Shown: positions 16,637 through 26,214, counted from the stretch's first letter. The stretch is 64,000 nucleotides of DNA from Exilibacterium tricleocarpae (GCF_007004655.1 NZ_ML660096.1:158059-222058); one strand, 5' to 3'. The notes: generated by a model not told the origin, from the letters alone. Translations and numbers: made by a program.

Positions 16637-17373
16637 CGGTCAAGTCTCTCGTCGTCGTCTTCGCCAGAAATGGTATAGCTCTGGTACCCTGTACGCACTA
16701 CAAAGTTTCGGCCTATGTAGTAGTTGACGGATAAACCAAGGCTGTAAAAACTCTCGTCTTCGAACTCCAGTGGGGTAAGCTCCGGTTGCGATTCTATTTC
16801 GATCGAGCCACCACCCACTACCAGTGCCGGCGACAGTTTCCAGTGAGAAAAAGGCTCCACCAGCACATTCAGATTGTAGTAATCGCCCCTGATTTCATTG
16901 TCGTAGAGCTTGCCGCTCTCCACTTCCACGCCCAGCCAACTCAACGGCCGATAGCCGAGCGTAAAGCTGAACGTGTCCATTCCCTTGATCTCGTCGCTGG
17001 AAAGCTGGCCGGCGTTGAACCCGGCCCGCCAACTGTTTTTGAGATAGTCGCCATAACTCACCGACGGCAGATCGACCGGCTCACCGGTCGGTAGCAGCGT
17101 GCGGGCAACCTGGTCGGCGCGGGCCCAGCCTTTGCGCCCGTCGGCCGTGCTTATCTCATACCAGCCGGTTCTGCGGGTGATAACCTGAATGGTTTCACCC
17201 TGCTCCACCGTATAGAAAACCGGATAACCTCTGCCCGGTCCGGTGTGCATCTCGACAAAAGGGTCAATCACCTCCAGTTGCAATGGCGACTGGTCCGGTG
17301 CCCCGGCGGCCACCAGATCGATCTGGCAGGCCCAGGCGGCGAGCAATGCGCCGGTCATTTTCATAAACCGCAT
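16606..17373 (-). CDS. SH3b domain fused to an outer-membrane barrel (machine component)
   Basis: I start this 255-residue protein at ATG 17373, which has AGGTAAC upstream, rather than at a TTG 36 bases earlier. A signal peptide is followed by a bacterial SH3 domain at about residues 28-90, with HTGPGRGYPVFYTVEQGETI and GWYEISTADGRKGWA. A beta-barrel follows from about 100 to the end (GFNAGQLSSDEIKGMDTFSF, LGLSVNYYIGRNFVVRTGYQ), and the last residue is F. SH3b domains often bind peptidoglycan, so this protein could tie the outer-membrane barrel to the wall. It overlaps the preceding barrel gene by 31 bases. Position and family link it to the machine encoded divergently. Confidence 0.75.
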   Translation of the reverse strand: MRFMKMTGALLAAWACQIDLVAAGAPDQSPLQLEVIDPFVEMHTGPGRGYPVFYTVEQGETIQVITRRTGWYEISTADGRKGWARADQVARTLLPTGEPVDLPSVSYGDYLKNSWRAGFNAGQLSSDEIKGMDTFSFTLGYRPLSWLGVEVESGKLYDNEIRGDYYNLNVLVEPFSHWKLSPALVVGGGSIEIESQPELTPLEFEDESFYSLGLSVNYYIGRNFVVRTGYQSYTISGEDDDERLDRWNLGFNAFF

Positions 17374-17458
17374 AACAGTGTTACCTATTGAGTCCAATGT
17401 TTCTGCCAACTATCGTTTCTGCTAACTACAGTTTCCGTCAACTACCGTCGTGCTCCGT

Positions 17459-18124
17459 TCAAAAGAACACAGTGAAGCCGACCCCAAATTCGACATTCTG
17501 TGTGGTCTTCTCGTCTGCTAAAAACTCTCTGTCAAAGATGTGATTGCGCAGGTCGATATTCCAGGTTAGCCAGTCGGTAACAATAATTTTATAGGTAGTC
17601 CCCAATACAATTCCCGTATTGCTCTCACCGGCAAACTCTACATCCTCCACACCGGCTATCAGGTACAGCCTGGAATTAAACTTGTTTCTCGCACCGAAAA
17701 ACGAACGACCGTAAAACAGCCGATAACCCAGTGAAGCCGAAGTGTAGGTAAACTCCTTATCACTTTCGCTCAGGAAATCGGCGCCCAGGGCCTCCTCGAA
17801 GGCCGCGCGACCGACATCGGACTGTCCGTAGCCAACTTGCGCCATAAAACGCGGATTGATGTGATAGCCGACCGTAAAACCCATTACCGGACTGTTGCCG
17901 AAATCCTCGACCGACAGAGTGCCCCCAAACACACCCAGTTCAAAGCGTTCCGTATCGATTTCAGCAAACTCCGCTTTTTTTACTTCCTTGTCCGGCTGTA
18001 TGATCGTGACAGTCGAGCTGTTGTCCTGCGTGTCTTGCCCATACACGGGACCGGATAGCAGGCTCCCTGTTCCCACCAGCAACGCCGGCAGTATCTTCAA
18101 GACTCTCAACATATTTCTTACCAT
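17459..18124 (-). CDS. outer-membrane beta-barrel protein, first gene of the barrel operon
   Basis: The 221-residue protein has a signal peptide (about 1-29, ending SGPVYG). It then carries the same opening as the 16010 gene, IDTERFELGVFGGTLSVEDF, followed by strands such as MGFTVGYHINPRFMAQVGYG and SLGYRLFYGRSFFG, and ends in FF. The two proteins are paralogues within a single operon, so the barrel was duplicated. The gene is divergent from the machine genes beginning at 18719, with a 594-base shared promoter region. The outer-membrane location is well supported; the role in the machine is inferred. Confidence 0.75.
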   Translation of the reverse strand: MVRNMLRVLKILPALLVGTGSLLSGPVYGQDTQDNSSTVTIIQPDKEVKKAEFAEIDTERFELGVFGGTLSVEDFGNSPVMGFTVGYHINPRFMAQVGYGQSDVGRAAFEEALGADFLSESDKEFTYTSASLGYRLFYGRSFFGARNKFNSRLYLIAGVEDVEFAGESNTGIVLGTTYKIIVTDWLTWNIDLRNHIFDREFLADEKTTQNVEFGVGFTVFF

Positions 18125-18718
18125 GATTACTCTCTTATTCCACAGATCGCCGACTGCGGCAGGTTACAGGACAGTGTCCGCTACGGATTTTTGAGACTTT
18201 TTTCAAATTCCTTTTGAGACTTTCAGCAGGACTTCAATAACATCGACAAGTTCTAAAAAACCGTTTCCGATATTACCTGGCGTTCCAGAAAATGCCGTGA
18301 CCCAAGGGTTAAAGCCGGGCTAACTCTATCGCCGTTAAATAGGGGCCTCCATAAAAAAAACCAGGTCCTGTGACAAAGTTCCGAATTTTCGCGGCCGGTG
18401 CCGCCGGTTATGTGACGAACATTGTTTTTTTCGTCAATACAACTATTGGCCTAGAACGCATGTGTTATAAGATCCTTACGGCTTGCATTTCAAGGGATGT
18501 GGTTGACTCCACAAGTGGCGTGCAGAAGGGCATAGAGACCAAGAGGAAATAGATGTCGCTGTTTCCTCGACTCAGAATCTGCACTTATCTACGGGAAAGA
18601 GAACAGACAGGCAAAGTCAGCAGCCGCGAATACAGACCGGAACGCTCATTCGACACCAAAACAGAGGCGTTGTCCGGACGAATCAATAAAAGTTTTCATT
18701 AGTTGATGCTGTCACACT
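18125..18718. other. 594-base divergent promoter region between the barrel operon and the TPR/TolQR operon
   Basis: No convincing gene is present. Two related stretches, TTTTTGAGACTTTTTTCAAA near 18186 and CCTTTTGAGACTTTCAGC near 18212, form a short direct repeat that could be an operator. The region around 18340-18440 is rich in A and T runs. The start at 18719 has only a weak ribosome site. I did not identify a confident promoter pair. Confidence 0.4.
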
Positions 18719-19312
18719 ATGCGAGAAAAGACTGCTTTATTACTTTGCACGGCTTTGCTGTCCACCGCCTTGACGCTATCGGGTCTCTCCACGCCCGCCC
18801 GGGGAGCAGCTAAAGAAAGCAGCGCCGGTCCGGTCGGCGGAGTGGTTGAAGAGCGGGCGCTGTCGACGCTCAAAGGCATATCCAGCGGGCTGCAGACACT
18901 GAAAGGCGATGTCGTCACCCTGAATAAAGAGCTGCGGGTGATGGAGGAAAAGTTGCTGTTTCCCTCCAACACCAAGTACTCGGTTTTCGTATCGCTGAGT
19001 TCCGGACTCTTCTTTACCCTCGAGAGCGTCAAGTTAAAGCTCGATGGCAAATTGGTCGCCACGCACATCTACTCCGAAAGCCAGCGTCAGGCGCTGGCTC
19101 GCGGCGGCATTCAAAAACTGTATGTCACCAGCCTTAACGAAGGGCGTCATACGGCAACAGCATTCTTTACCGGACTCGGCCCCAACGGCCGCGCCTACAA
19201 ACTCGCCGAAACGCTGGAGTTTGAAAAGGGGCCCGCCGGGGAATACCTGGAACTGGCAATCGGCGATGACGGCGCGGCACAGGAACCTGTGGTTCGCCTG
19301 AAGCAATGGTAA
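18719..19312 (+). CDS. exported protein of unknown family, first gene of the machine operon
   Basis: I do not recognise this 197-residue protein. It has a signal peptide (about 1-29, ending TPARGA). A short helical, probably coiled-coil stretch follows at about 48-80 (STLKGISSGLQTLKGDVVTL), then a beta-rich domain from about 85 with YSVFVSLSSGLFFTLESVKL and GIQKLYVTSLNEGRHTATAF. The second half resembles the single-domain Ig-like or PEGA-like folds that decorate periplasmic proteins, but no motif is decisive. It lies 6 bases before the next gene and should be cotranscribed with the TPR and TolQR genes. A periplasmic structural role is likely. Confidence 0.65.
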   Translation: MREKTALLLCTALLSTALTLSGLSTPARGAAKESSAGPVGGVVEERALSTLKGISSGLQTLKGDVVTLNKELRVMEEKLLFPSNTKYSVFVSLSSGLFFTLESVKLKLDGKLVATHIYSESQRQALARGGIQKLYVTSLNEGRHTATAFFTGLGPNGRAYKLAETLEFEKGPAGEYLELAIGDDGAAQEPVVRLKQW

Positions 19313-19318
19313 CAGCAG

Positions 19319-21046
19319 ATGATAAGTATTCTCACATTACGACGCATTGCGGGCCTGCTCCTGCCGTTGCCCATCTGTATCAGTGCAGTCGCCAATACCT
19401 TCGAGTACAACGTCAGCTCCCGCGCGGATCTCGAGTGGGGCAATGTGCTGTTCGACTACTACCAGCAGGACTACTTTTCAGCGCTGATCGAATACGAGTA
19501 CGCCCACGCCATCGACAACCCGCTGGCACACAGCAAATCGGGGCGCCTGCTGCAGGGGGGGATGCTGCTGTCCTACGGCATTCCCGATGACTCCCACGAT
19601 ATCTTTCAATCGCTGCTGAACGAAAACACCGACACCCCGGTGCGCAACGCGGCCTGGTATTACCTCGCCAACCTGCTCTACCACAAGTCGGATATCACGA
19701 AAGCCTACGAGGCGCTGCAGAAAATAAGCGGCGAGATTCCCAAAGAGCTGCATACTGAGTACCACTACCTGGCCACCCTGATCAAAAACAGCGGCGAGCA
19801 CCTTCCCGGTACGGAGAAAATCCTCAGCACACTACCGAAAAACAATCCCCACTATGCGTACGTGCTGTTCAACTATGCCATCAGCCAGCTACAGGTAGGC
19901 AACGGCGAGGATGCGGTTATCAACCTGGAGCGAGTCGCCGGCCTTTCCAATTCCAGCCCGGAACTGGCCAACCTCGGCGACCGCGCCCGCCACGGTCTCT
20001 CTCAGCTCGCGCTCAAGCAAGGCAATCTGCCGGCCGCCTGGTCCCACCTGCAGAGCATCCGCACCACCGGACTTTACTCCAACCGGGGACTACTGACTTA
20101 TGCCTGGACCGCCATTAAGCTCAAACAGTTCAACGATGCCATCGCGGCCCTGCAGATCCTCAACGACAGATCCATTGCGATTCCCGAAGTCCAGGAGGCC
20201 AAGGTACTCCTGGCCCACCTCTACGAACAGGAAGGCTCGCCCCGCAAGGCGCTGAAAAGCAACCTGCTGGCCATCGAGGCCTTTGACGAGGGACTGGCGG
20301 CCGTGACCGAGGCGCGGCGGATCATCGGGCTGCAAGACGTACCGAAAGAATTCATTTCCAACTTCGACGTCATCGTCGGCCAGTCCGACTGGTATGCCAT
20401 AGAGCCGACGGTGGACTACCAGAAGCTGACGCCGTTTGTTATCGATCTGACCGCCAGCCACGCCTTTTCCGAGACGCTGAAAGAACTGTCTGATCTCTAC
20501 ACCATACAAAAGAATCTACAGTACTGGGACTTGCAATCCACCGAACATCGGTTGATTCTGGATAACGCCTCGAGAAAACGTCTTTACGACGATCAACAGG
20601 CCCTGATAGCGCAAAGAGACAAACTCAAAACCGCCCTGCAAAATCAAAAATCCGACTTAAAGCTGTTCTCCCTGACGCTCGAAGAGGACGATCAGGAAAA
20701 ACTCACAGCCCTGATCGACTCTATCGAGAGCGAACTGACCCAGTTGAACAGTCGCGTCGAACAACTAAAAAAGATCAAGCGGCCCTACCAGCAGCCCGCC
20801 AGCTACAAAACCATGGTCGCCGGCAACCACCGGCATATTAAAAACAAGTTGAAAGAAACCAAAAAGTATATCGAAACCCTGGAACCCGTTATGCGCAACC
20901 TGGTGAATTCGGAATTGGACCGTCACGAAGAACGAATGCAGTACTACCTGGCCCAGTCGCGGCTGGCCAAAGCCCGCCTCTACGACACCACCTTGATGAC
21001 GCTGGATAAAGCCAGGTCGAACAAGGCACCGGGCGAGGAGCAGTAG
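19319..21046 (+). CDS. periplasmic TPR protein with C-terminal coiled coil (machine component)
   Basis: The 575-residue protein has a signal peptide (about 1-25, ending ISAVAN). Helical repeats of the TPR type run from about 30 to 340, for example RNAAWYYLANLLYHKSDITK and YVLFNYAISQLQVGNGEDAV. A predicted coiled coil follows at about 420-500, with QALIAQRDKLKTALQNQKSD and LIDSIESELTQLNSRVEQLK. TPR arrays are protein-protein scaffolds. In the Myxococcus Glt and Nfs systems, large periplasmic TPR proteins bridge the inner-membrane motor and the outer-membrane barrels. The gap of two bases to the next gene supports tight coupling. I cannot assign it to one specific Glt protein. Confidence 0.75.
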   Translation: MISILTLRRIAGLLLPLPICISAVANTFEYNVSSRADLEWGNVLFDYYQQDYFSALIEYEYAHAIDNPLAHSKSGRLLQGGMLLSYGIPDDSHDIFQSLLNENTDTPVRNAAWYYLANLLYHKSDITKAYEALQKISGEIPKELHTEYHYLATLIKNSGEHLPGTEKILSTLPKNNPHYAYVLFNYAISQLQVGNGEDAVINLERVAGLSNSSPELANLGDRARHGLSQLALKQGNLPAAWSHLQSIRTTGLYSNRGLLTYAWTAIKLKQFNDAIAALQILNDRSIAIPEVQEAKVLLAHLYEQEGSPRKALKSNLLAIEAFDEGLAAVTEARRIIGLQDVPKEFISNFDVIVGQSDWYAIEPTVDYQKLTPFVIDLTASHAFSETLKELSDLYTIQKNLQYWDLQSTEHRLILDNASRKRLYDDQQALIAQRDKLKTALQNQKSDLKLFSLTLEEDDQEKLTALIDSIESELTQLNSRVEQLKKIKRPYQQPASYKTMVAGNHRHIKNKLKETKKYIETLEPVMRNLVNSELDRHEERMQYYLAQSRLAKARLYDTTLMTLDKARSNKAPGEEQ

Positions 21047-21048
21047 TC

Positions 21049-23907
21049 ATGAAACGGTCGATCGTACTGAGCAGCCTGACCCTGACCCTCTACGCCTGCA
21101 GCTTCGGCGACACCCGCACCCTGGGCGATCTGCAATACAAACCTGAAAAGGAAAAGCAGATCGAGTTCGAGCGGCTGAGCCACCAGGAGGTGCGGGAGGA
21201 ATACCAGGAACTGCTGGGGCTGTTCAAAGATGAGGAAGTCAAAGAGCAGATTGAACGGCGTATCGCCGATGTCTATATGATTGAAGGCGGCCGCAAGCAG
21301 GTCGCGCAGCAGGAAACCAAGAGCTACTATGTCGAGGCCATTAAAGGCTATCACGATATCCTGAAAAAATACCCCAACTCCCCCGACAACGCCGATGTGC
21401 TCTACCAGTTGGCGCGGGCCTACGAACTGGACGGCCACCAGGACAAGGCGTTGGAGATGCTGTTACAACTGACCACCCGGCACCCGAACTATAAAAACAA
21501 CGCCGAGGCCCACTTCCGTATGGGTGATATCTATTTCAACCAGCAGGCCTATCGCAAGGCGCAAAAAGAGTATCTCACCGTAGCGCGCATGCCAGACCCC
21601 AAGTTGCATACTTACGCGCACTATATGTTGGGCTGGACCTACTACAAACAACTGAACTTCACCGCCAGTCTCAATGCCTTTGCACTGGTTCTGAATCAGT
21701 TGCTCGACGGCACTGCCGAGGCGCCCGCGGAGCTGGACAACGCCCAGGCCTCACTGGTCAACGACACCATCCACTCCATGAGTCTGGGTCTGGCGAAAAA
21801 CGGCGGCGCCCAAGCGCTTGAAAAAATCGCCTCACTGCAGGGCAAACCCTATCTCTGGCGCATATACGACGACCTCGGTGACTACTTTCTGGAAAAAGAA
21901 CGCTTCGAGGATTCGGCGGAAACCTTTCGCCACTACGTACAGCGCTACAACTTTTCCGCCCAGGCGCCGGATATGCACGGCAAGCTGATCGAAACCTACG
22001 TCAAAGGCGGATTCCCCCTGCAGGCGCTGAAGGAAAAAGAGGTTTACGTCGACTACTACGGCATCGACTCCAACTACGCCTCGGTCAATAACGGCGTACC
22101 TGACCGCGTTAAAAAAGCCCTGAAAATCTACTTTGACGAGTTGGCCGAGCACTACCACGGCAAGGCCCAGGTCACCCTGAAGCTGTACGAAAAGACCAGC
22201 CAGCAGAAAAACCGCAAGATGTCGGATAAAAAACTGGCCGCCATGAAAGCGGACTTCGTCACCTCGTTCCAGCGGGCGGCGCACTTCTACAGCCAGTATA
22301 TCGCCACCTTCCCGCGCGACGCCCGCGTTCCCGAAATGACGTTCCTGAAAGCCGAGGCCTATCTGTCGGCCGGCCAGCACCCCCAGGCCATCGAGGAATT
22401 CGAGCGGGTTGCCTATCAACTGGACGACTTCAAGGATGCCCAGTACCGAGCCCGCGCCGGCTACGCCGCTATCGCCTCCTACCAGGACCATATCGACGGC
22501 CTGGGTCTACAACAACAAGACCAGAGCGAAAACCGCAAGAGCTGGCAGGCCAAAGCGGTGGAGAGCATGCTGCGCTTTGCCGAGGTGTTCCACACGGACA
22601 AACGCTCCCCCTCAGTGCTCACCAATGCGGCCGAATATCTGTTTGGCCTGGAGCAGTACCAGCGCGCGGTAGACGTATCGCAGAAACTGATCGACAACAA
22701 TCCCGATCTCGACCGCGAACTCAAAAAGACCGCCTACGGTATTGTTGCCCACTCCTACTACAAGTTGGAGCAGTTCCAGTTGGCGGAAGTCAACTACACC
22801 CGCCAGCGCAACCTGATCGGTAAACAGTCGGAAGAATACAAGCAGGTTTCCGAACGTTTGGCCAATGCCATCTACAGGAATTCCGAAACACTGGTGGCCG
22901 CTGACGACAAAGACCAGGCCATTACCGAGCTGTTGAAAATCAAGGCGCTGACCCCGGGCTCCAAGGTGCGCGTGGCCGCCCAGTACAACGCCGCGACCCT
23001 GCTGCTGGCCACCGAGCAGTGGGATCGGGCGGTCGACGAGTTGCGGCAACTGGCAGGCCAATACCCGCAGCACGAACTGGCCTTCGAATTTCCCCGCAAG
23101 CTGGCGCTGGCCTACGAGAAGCGCCAATCCTGGAAATCCGCCGGCGATACCTACCTGGCCCTGAGCAAAAAAGACAAAGACCCCGAAGTGCGCCGCAACG
23201 CCCTGTTCCTTGCCGCGGAGATGTACGAGAAAAACAAAAGCTATGACATCTCGATAGAGCTGTTCAAGCAATATGCGCGGGCTTATGAGCAGCCCTTCGA
23301 CGTGCGGATGGAAGCGCGTTATCGCCTGGCGAACCTCTACGAAACCACCGGCGATCCCGCCAAGCAACTGTTTTGGCTGCGCAGAATCATCGACGGCGAT
23401 CGAACCGGCGGCAAGCAGCGCACCGACAGAAGCCGCTGGCTCGGCGCCTGGGCCAATATCAAGTACGGCGACCACTTCGCCACCGAGTTTCGCCGCAAAA
23501 AGCTGACCCGGGCCCTGGCCAAAAGCCTGGCGAAGAAGAACGAGGCGCTGAAAAACGCCGTGGCGCGCTACGAGCAGGCGGCGGACTACGGCCTGTTCGA
23601 ATTCGTGACCATGTCGAGCTACAAAACTGCGCAGCTGTACCAGCAACTGGCGTTCGCACTGCGCAACGCGCCGCGTCCGAAGGGCCTGTCGGCGGAAGAG
23701 CGACAGATCTACACCGAGGTTATCGAAGAGCAGGCCATGCCGCTGGATCAGTTGGCGGTCGACCTGCATATCGGCAACCTGCAGCGCGCGTGGGACGGCG
23801 AGTTCGACCAGTGGATCGACAAAAGCTTTGCCGCAATGCGCGTGCTGGCCCCGGCAAGATTCGATAAACAAGAACTGCAAGTGAGCTATGGTGATGAAAT
23901 TCGTTGA
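21049..23907 (+). CDS. large TPR lipoprotein (machine component)
   Basis: This 952-residue protein starts with a short signal with a lipobox-like LYAC (Cys17), so it may be lipid-anchored. Almost the whole mature chain is TPR-like. Clear units are DNADVLYQLARAYELDGHQD, NNAEAHFRMGDIYFNQQAYR, AAEYLFGLEQYQRAVDVSQK and RNALFLAAEMYEKNKSYDIS. The early part (residues 20-90) is highly charged. Length and architecture match the very large TPR protein found next to TolQR genes in Agl-Glt-like clusters. It probably forms a long periplasmic or outer-membrane-attached scaffold. The stop overlaps the next gene by 20 bases. Confidence 0.78.
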   Translation: MKRSIVLSSLTLTLYACSFGDTRTLGDLQYKPEKEKQIEFERLSHQEVREEYQELLGLFKDEEVKEQIERRIADVYMIEGGRKQVAQQETKSYYVEAIKGYHDILKKYPNSPDNADVLYQLARAYELDGHQDKALEMLLQLTTRHPNYKNNAEAHFRMGDIYFNQQAYRKAQKEYLTVARMPDPKLHTYAHYMLGWTYYKQLNFTASLNAFALVLNQLLDGTAEAPAELDNAQASLVNDTIHSMSLGLAKNGGAQALEKIASLQGKPYLWRIYDDLGDYFLEKERFEDSAETFRHYVQRYNFSAQAPDMHGKLIETYVKGGFPLQALKEKEVYVDYYGIDSNYASVNNGVPDRVKKALKIYFDELAEHYHGKAQVTLKLYEKTSQQKNRKMSDKKLAAMKADFVTSFQRAAHFYSQYIATFPRDARVPEMTFLKAEAYLSAGQHPQAIEEFERVAYQLDDFKDAQYRARAGYAAIASYQDHIDGLGLQQQDQSENRKSWQAKAVESMLRFAEVFHTDKRSPSVLTNAAEYLFGLEQYQRAVDVSQKLIDNNPDLDRELKKTAYGIVAHSYYKLEQFQLAEVNYTRQRNLIGKQSEEYKQVSERLANAIYRNSETLVAADDKDQAITELLKIKALTPGSKVRVAAQYNAATLLLATEQWDRAVDELRQLAGQYPQHELAFEFPRKLALAYEKRQSWKSAGDTYLALSKKDKDPEVRRNALFLAAEMYEKNKSYDISIELFKQYARAYEQPFDVRMEARYRLANLYETTGDPAKQLFWLRRIIDGDRTGGKQRTDRSRWLGAWANIKYGDHFATEFRRKKLTRALAKSLAKKNEALKNAVARYEQAADYGLFEFVTMSSYKTAQLYQQLAFALRNAPRPKGLSAEERQIYTEVIEEQAMPLDQLAVDLHIGNLQRAWDGEFDQWIDKSFAAMRVLAPARFDKQELQVSYGDEIR

Positions 23908-24673
23908 GAATGTCATAGAAAAAGTACTGTTACCGGTGGGCCTGGTGGCGTGTATCGGACTGAGCGGTTGTCTGTCAAATGTCAAAACACCCCAGGTCGA
24001 GCTGGCGCTGGACGACGCCAAAGCGGCGCGACTGCTGGACACCACCGGCTATATCCCGCAGCGCAGCACCGACGAGGAGACCGGTCAACTGCTGCCCTAC
24101 CAACCGGCGCCGAATCCCTACACCGCACTGAAGGGCAGAATTTCCACGAAACACGTGCAGCAATTCGTACAGGCACGCCAGGCCTTGCAGGTGGGCGACC
24201 TGGCTCGATCGAAGCAACTGCTGGAGGCCCTGACCAAAGCCGACACCGATCTGTCCGGCCCCTGGGTAATGCTTGGCGATATCGCCGTCCAACAACAGCA
24301 ACTCGATGAAGCGATAGGTCACTACGCCAAGGCGATCGAGGTCAACGAAGTCAACGTCAATGCCTATCTCAAACTGGCCAAGACCCAGCGGCTGCGCGGC
24401 AACTTCGTCCCGGCCCAAAACACCTACGCCAAGGCGCTGTCGGTATGGCCGGACTTTCCCGAGGCGCATCTCAACCTGGCGGTGCTGTACGACATCTACC
24501 TGAACAAACCGCTGCCGGCCCAGCGCCATATGGAATCCTACCAGTTCCTGACCGGCGGCAGGGACAAGGCGCGGGCGCAGTGGCTGGCGGAGCTGCAGCA
24601 GCGCACCGGCCAGGCCATCGAATTAGAGGCGGGCGTCACCCAGGCCGTCTCCACAACCTCGAGCCGGATATAG
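23888..24673 (+). CDS. TPR lipoprotein (machine component)
   Basis: The 261-residue protein begins MVMKFVENVIEKVLLPVGLV and carries the lipobox LSGC, so it should be acylated at about Cys28. Three TPR units are visible at about 95-205: ARQALQVGDLARSKQLLEAL, GPWVMLGDIAVQQQQLDEAI and EAHLNLAVLYDIYLNKPLPA. It overlaps the 952-residue gene by 20 bases and the next gene follows three bases after its stop. Short TPR lipoproteins of this kind occur in the myxobacterial machines and help to dock barrels or peptidoglycan, but the exact counterpart is not assigned. Confidence 0.75.
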   Translation: MVMKFVENVIEKVLLPVGLVACIGLSGCLSNVKTPQVELALDDAKAARLLDTTGYIPQRSTDEETGQLLPYQPAPNPYTALKGRISTKHVQQFVQARQALQVGDLARSKQLLEALTKADTDLSGPWVMLGDIAVQQQQLDEAIGHYAKAIEVNEVNVNAYLKLAKTQRLRGNFVPAQNTYAKALSVWPDFPEAHLNLAVLYDIYLNKPLPAQRHMESYQFLTGGRDKARAQWLAELQQRTGQAIELEAGVTQAVSTTSSRI

Positions 24674-24676
24674 GGG

Positions 24677-24985
24677 ATGACTATGCGTATTGCAACAATT
24701 CTGGTGACAGTGAGCGCGGCGGCGGGTTTGCACCTGCCGGTCCAGGCGCAGGAAGAGCCGCTGATCAAACTGGAGTCCAACTTTATCGGCGACAAGGAGC
24801 AACCCTCGGTGAGCTATTTCATTCCCTGGAAAGAGATAGGCACACCGGACAAGTTGCTGTGGAATATCGATTCAAAGTACGACAAAACACTGAACTTGGT
24901 AGACCGGCAAGTGCTGCTCCGGGCAACCGGTATGTACGACGAGATGAATCTCGAATCGGGCTTAACATTGGCTGAAGATAAATAA
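24677..24985 (+). CDS. small exported protein, unknown (machine operon)
   Basis: This 102-residue protein has a signal peptide (about 1-24, ending LPVQAQ). A short polar mature part follows with KLESNFIGDKEQPSVSYFIP and LNLVDRQVLLRATGMYDEMN. No family is recognised. A second ATG six bases downstream could be the true start; both sit close to GGGG. The gene lies between the TPR lipoprotein and the TolQ-like gene with very short gaps, so it is almost certainly part of the complex or its assembly. Its small size makes homology hard to detect by eye. Confidence 0.6.
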   Translation: MTMRIATILVTVSAAAGLHLPVQAQEEPLIKLESNFIGDKEQPSVSYFIPWKEIGTPDKLLWNIDSKYDKTLNLVDRQVLLRATGMYDEMNLESGLTLAEDK

Positions 24986-24998
24986 TGAGGTGGTAAAA

Positions 24999-25706
24999 AT
25001 GGACGGATCATACAGCTCCATCGTCAAGTTTTTTCAAGAGGGAGGGATGTTTATCTATCCCATCTCGATTGTGTTCGTGCTGGGCTTACTGATCAGCATC
25101 GAGCGCTGGTTGTTCCTGTCGCGGGAAAAAATACGTAACGTCAAGGCGTTCGACAGCTTTCTGCCGCTGTTGCGCACCACCGATATGGAGAAAATGCAGC
25201 TGTACACCCGCGAAAGCGGCGCGCCGATCACCCGGGTGATCGGTTGTGGTCTGGACATGATGAAAGTCACCAAACACCGCGCCGATATCGAGCACTCCAT
25301 GCACGAGGGTATGCTTGAAACCATGCCGCGCCTTGAAACCCGCACCAACTACCTGTCGGTGCTGGCCAATATCGCCACCCTGCTGGGCCTGCTCGGCACC
25401 ATTATCGGTTTGATCGGCGCCTTCACCGCGGTGGCCAGTGCCGACCCCGCCGAGAAATCGACGCTGTTGTCGCAATCGATATCGGTGGCGATGAACACCA
25501 CTGCCTTCGGCCTGATGGCAGCAATTCCCCTGCTGGTGTTCCACGCCCTGCTGCAAAACAAGACCTCCCGGATCGTCAGCAGTATCGAAATGGCGGCCGT
25601 GAAGTTCCTGAACATCATGACCTACAATCGGCAGATTTACGCCGGTGCCGGCGCTCCGGCGGAGCAAGCGGTGCCGAGCGAAGCGCAAACGGATAACAAT
25701 GGTTGA
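24999..25706 (+). CDS. MotA/TolQ/ExbB proton channel protein (AglR-like motor subunit)
   Basis: I start this 235-residue protein at ATG 24999, eight bases after GAGGTGG; a GTG nine bases earlier overlaps that site and is less likely. Three membrane segments are visible: about 16-35 (FIYPISIVFVLGLLISIERW), about 120-145 (VLANIATLLGLLGTIIGLIG) and about 165-190 (VAMNTTAFGLMAAIPLLVFH). The region LLGLLGTIIGLIGAF and the conserved Thr/Ser residues of segments two and three are typical of TolQ/ExbB. With ExbD-type partners these proteins form a proton-driven stator-like channel in the inner membrane. In Myxococcus the equivalent AglR powers gliding. The next gene begins four bases after the stop. 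Confidence 0.9.
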   Translation: MDGSYSSIVKFFQEGGMFIYPISIVFVLGLLISIERWLFLSREKIRNVKAFDSFLPLLRTTDMEKMQLYTRESGAPITRVIGCGLDMMKVTKHRADIEHSMHEGMLETMPRLETRTNYLSVLANIATLLGLLGTIIGLIGAFTAVASADPAEKSTLLSQSISVAMNTTAFGLMAAIPLLVFHALLQNKTSRIVSSIEMAAVKFLNIMTYNRQIYAGAGAPAEQAVPSEAQTDNNG

Positions 25707-25709
25707 TCC

Positions 25710-26213
25710 ATGAACACCAAGTTTAGAAAGAACAGCGACGAAGAAGCCGAACTCGACGTCACGCCGTTTATGAACCTGATGATTGTGCTGGTGCCGGTCA
25801 TGTTAATCACCATGACCTTTACCCAAATCACCGTGCACGAAATCAAGTTGCCGGACTTGACCCAGAGTGAATCCAGTGCCGAGGAAAACCCGCCGAAACT
25901 AGAGGTGTTGTTGTCCACTGAGGGTATCAAGGTCTTCTACCCGAGCAACGTCCAGATCAGCGATATCCCGCTGCGCGACGCCGGCGAGGGCCAGGCGTAC
26001 GATTTCGAGCAGCTCTCGCTGGTGCTGCAGGAAGTTAAAAACCAACTGGGCGACAAACGGGACCTGTTGCTGCTGTCGGAAAAAGATGTCGACTACCAGA
26101 GCCTCGTATTTGCCATGGACGCCGTGAAGTCCTACCAGGCCGTAGTGGCAGCGAGTGTGGTGGAAGTCGAGCTGTTTCCCGAGGTCTCTCTAGCTGACGC
26201 GAGTGTTAAATGA
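25710..26213 (+). CDS. ExbD/TolR-type protein 1, with Asn in place of the channel Asp
   Basis: The 167-residue protein has a short cytoplasmic start, one membrane segment and a periplasmic domain, the ExbD/TolR plan. The membrane segment reads ELDVTPFMNLMIVLVPVMLI, and N22 sits where ExbD and TolR carry the proton-carrying aspartate. The periplasmic part shows HEIKLPDL and, near the end, LLLLSEKDVDYQSLVFAMDA. The second ExbD gene that follows does carry the aspartate. Paired TolR proteins are also found in the Agl motor (AglQ and AglS). Loss of Asp suggests a structural rather than proton-conducting role for this copy, which is inference. Confidence 0.87.
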   Translation: MNTKFRKNSDEEAELDVTPFMNLMIVLVPVMLITMTFTQITVHEIKLPDLTQSESSAEENPPKLEVLLSTEGIKVFYPSNVQISDIPLRDAGEGQAYDFEQLSLVLQEVKNQLGDKRDLLLLSEKDVDYQSLVFAMDAVKSYQAVVAASVVEVELFPEVSLADASVK

Positions 26214-26214
26214 C

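Noticed and set aside
18370-18552. Small frame in the divergent promoter region
   Set aside because: GTG- or ATG-initiated frame of 60 residues without ribosome site, conserved motif or signal; more likely promoter DNA.
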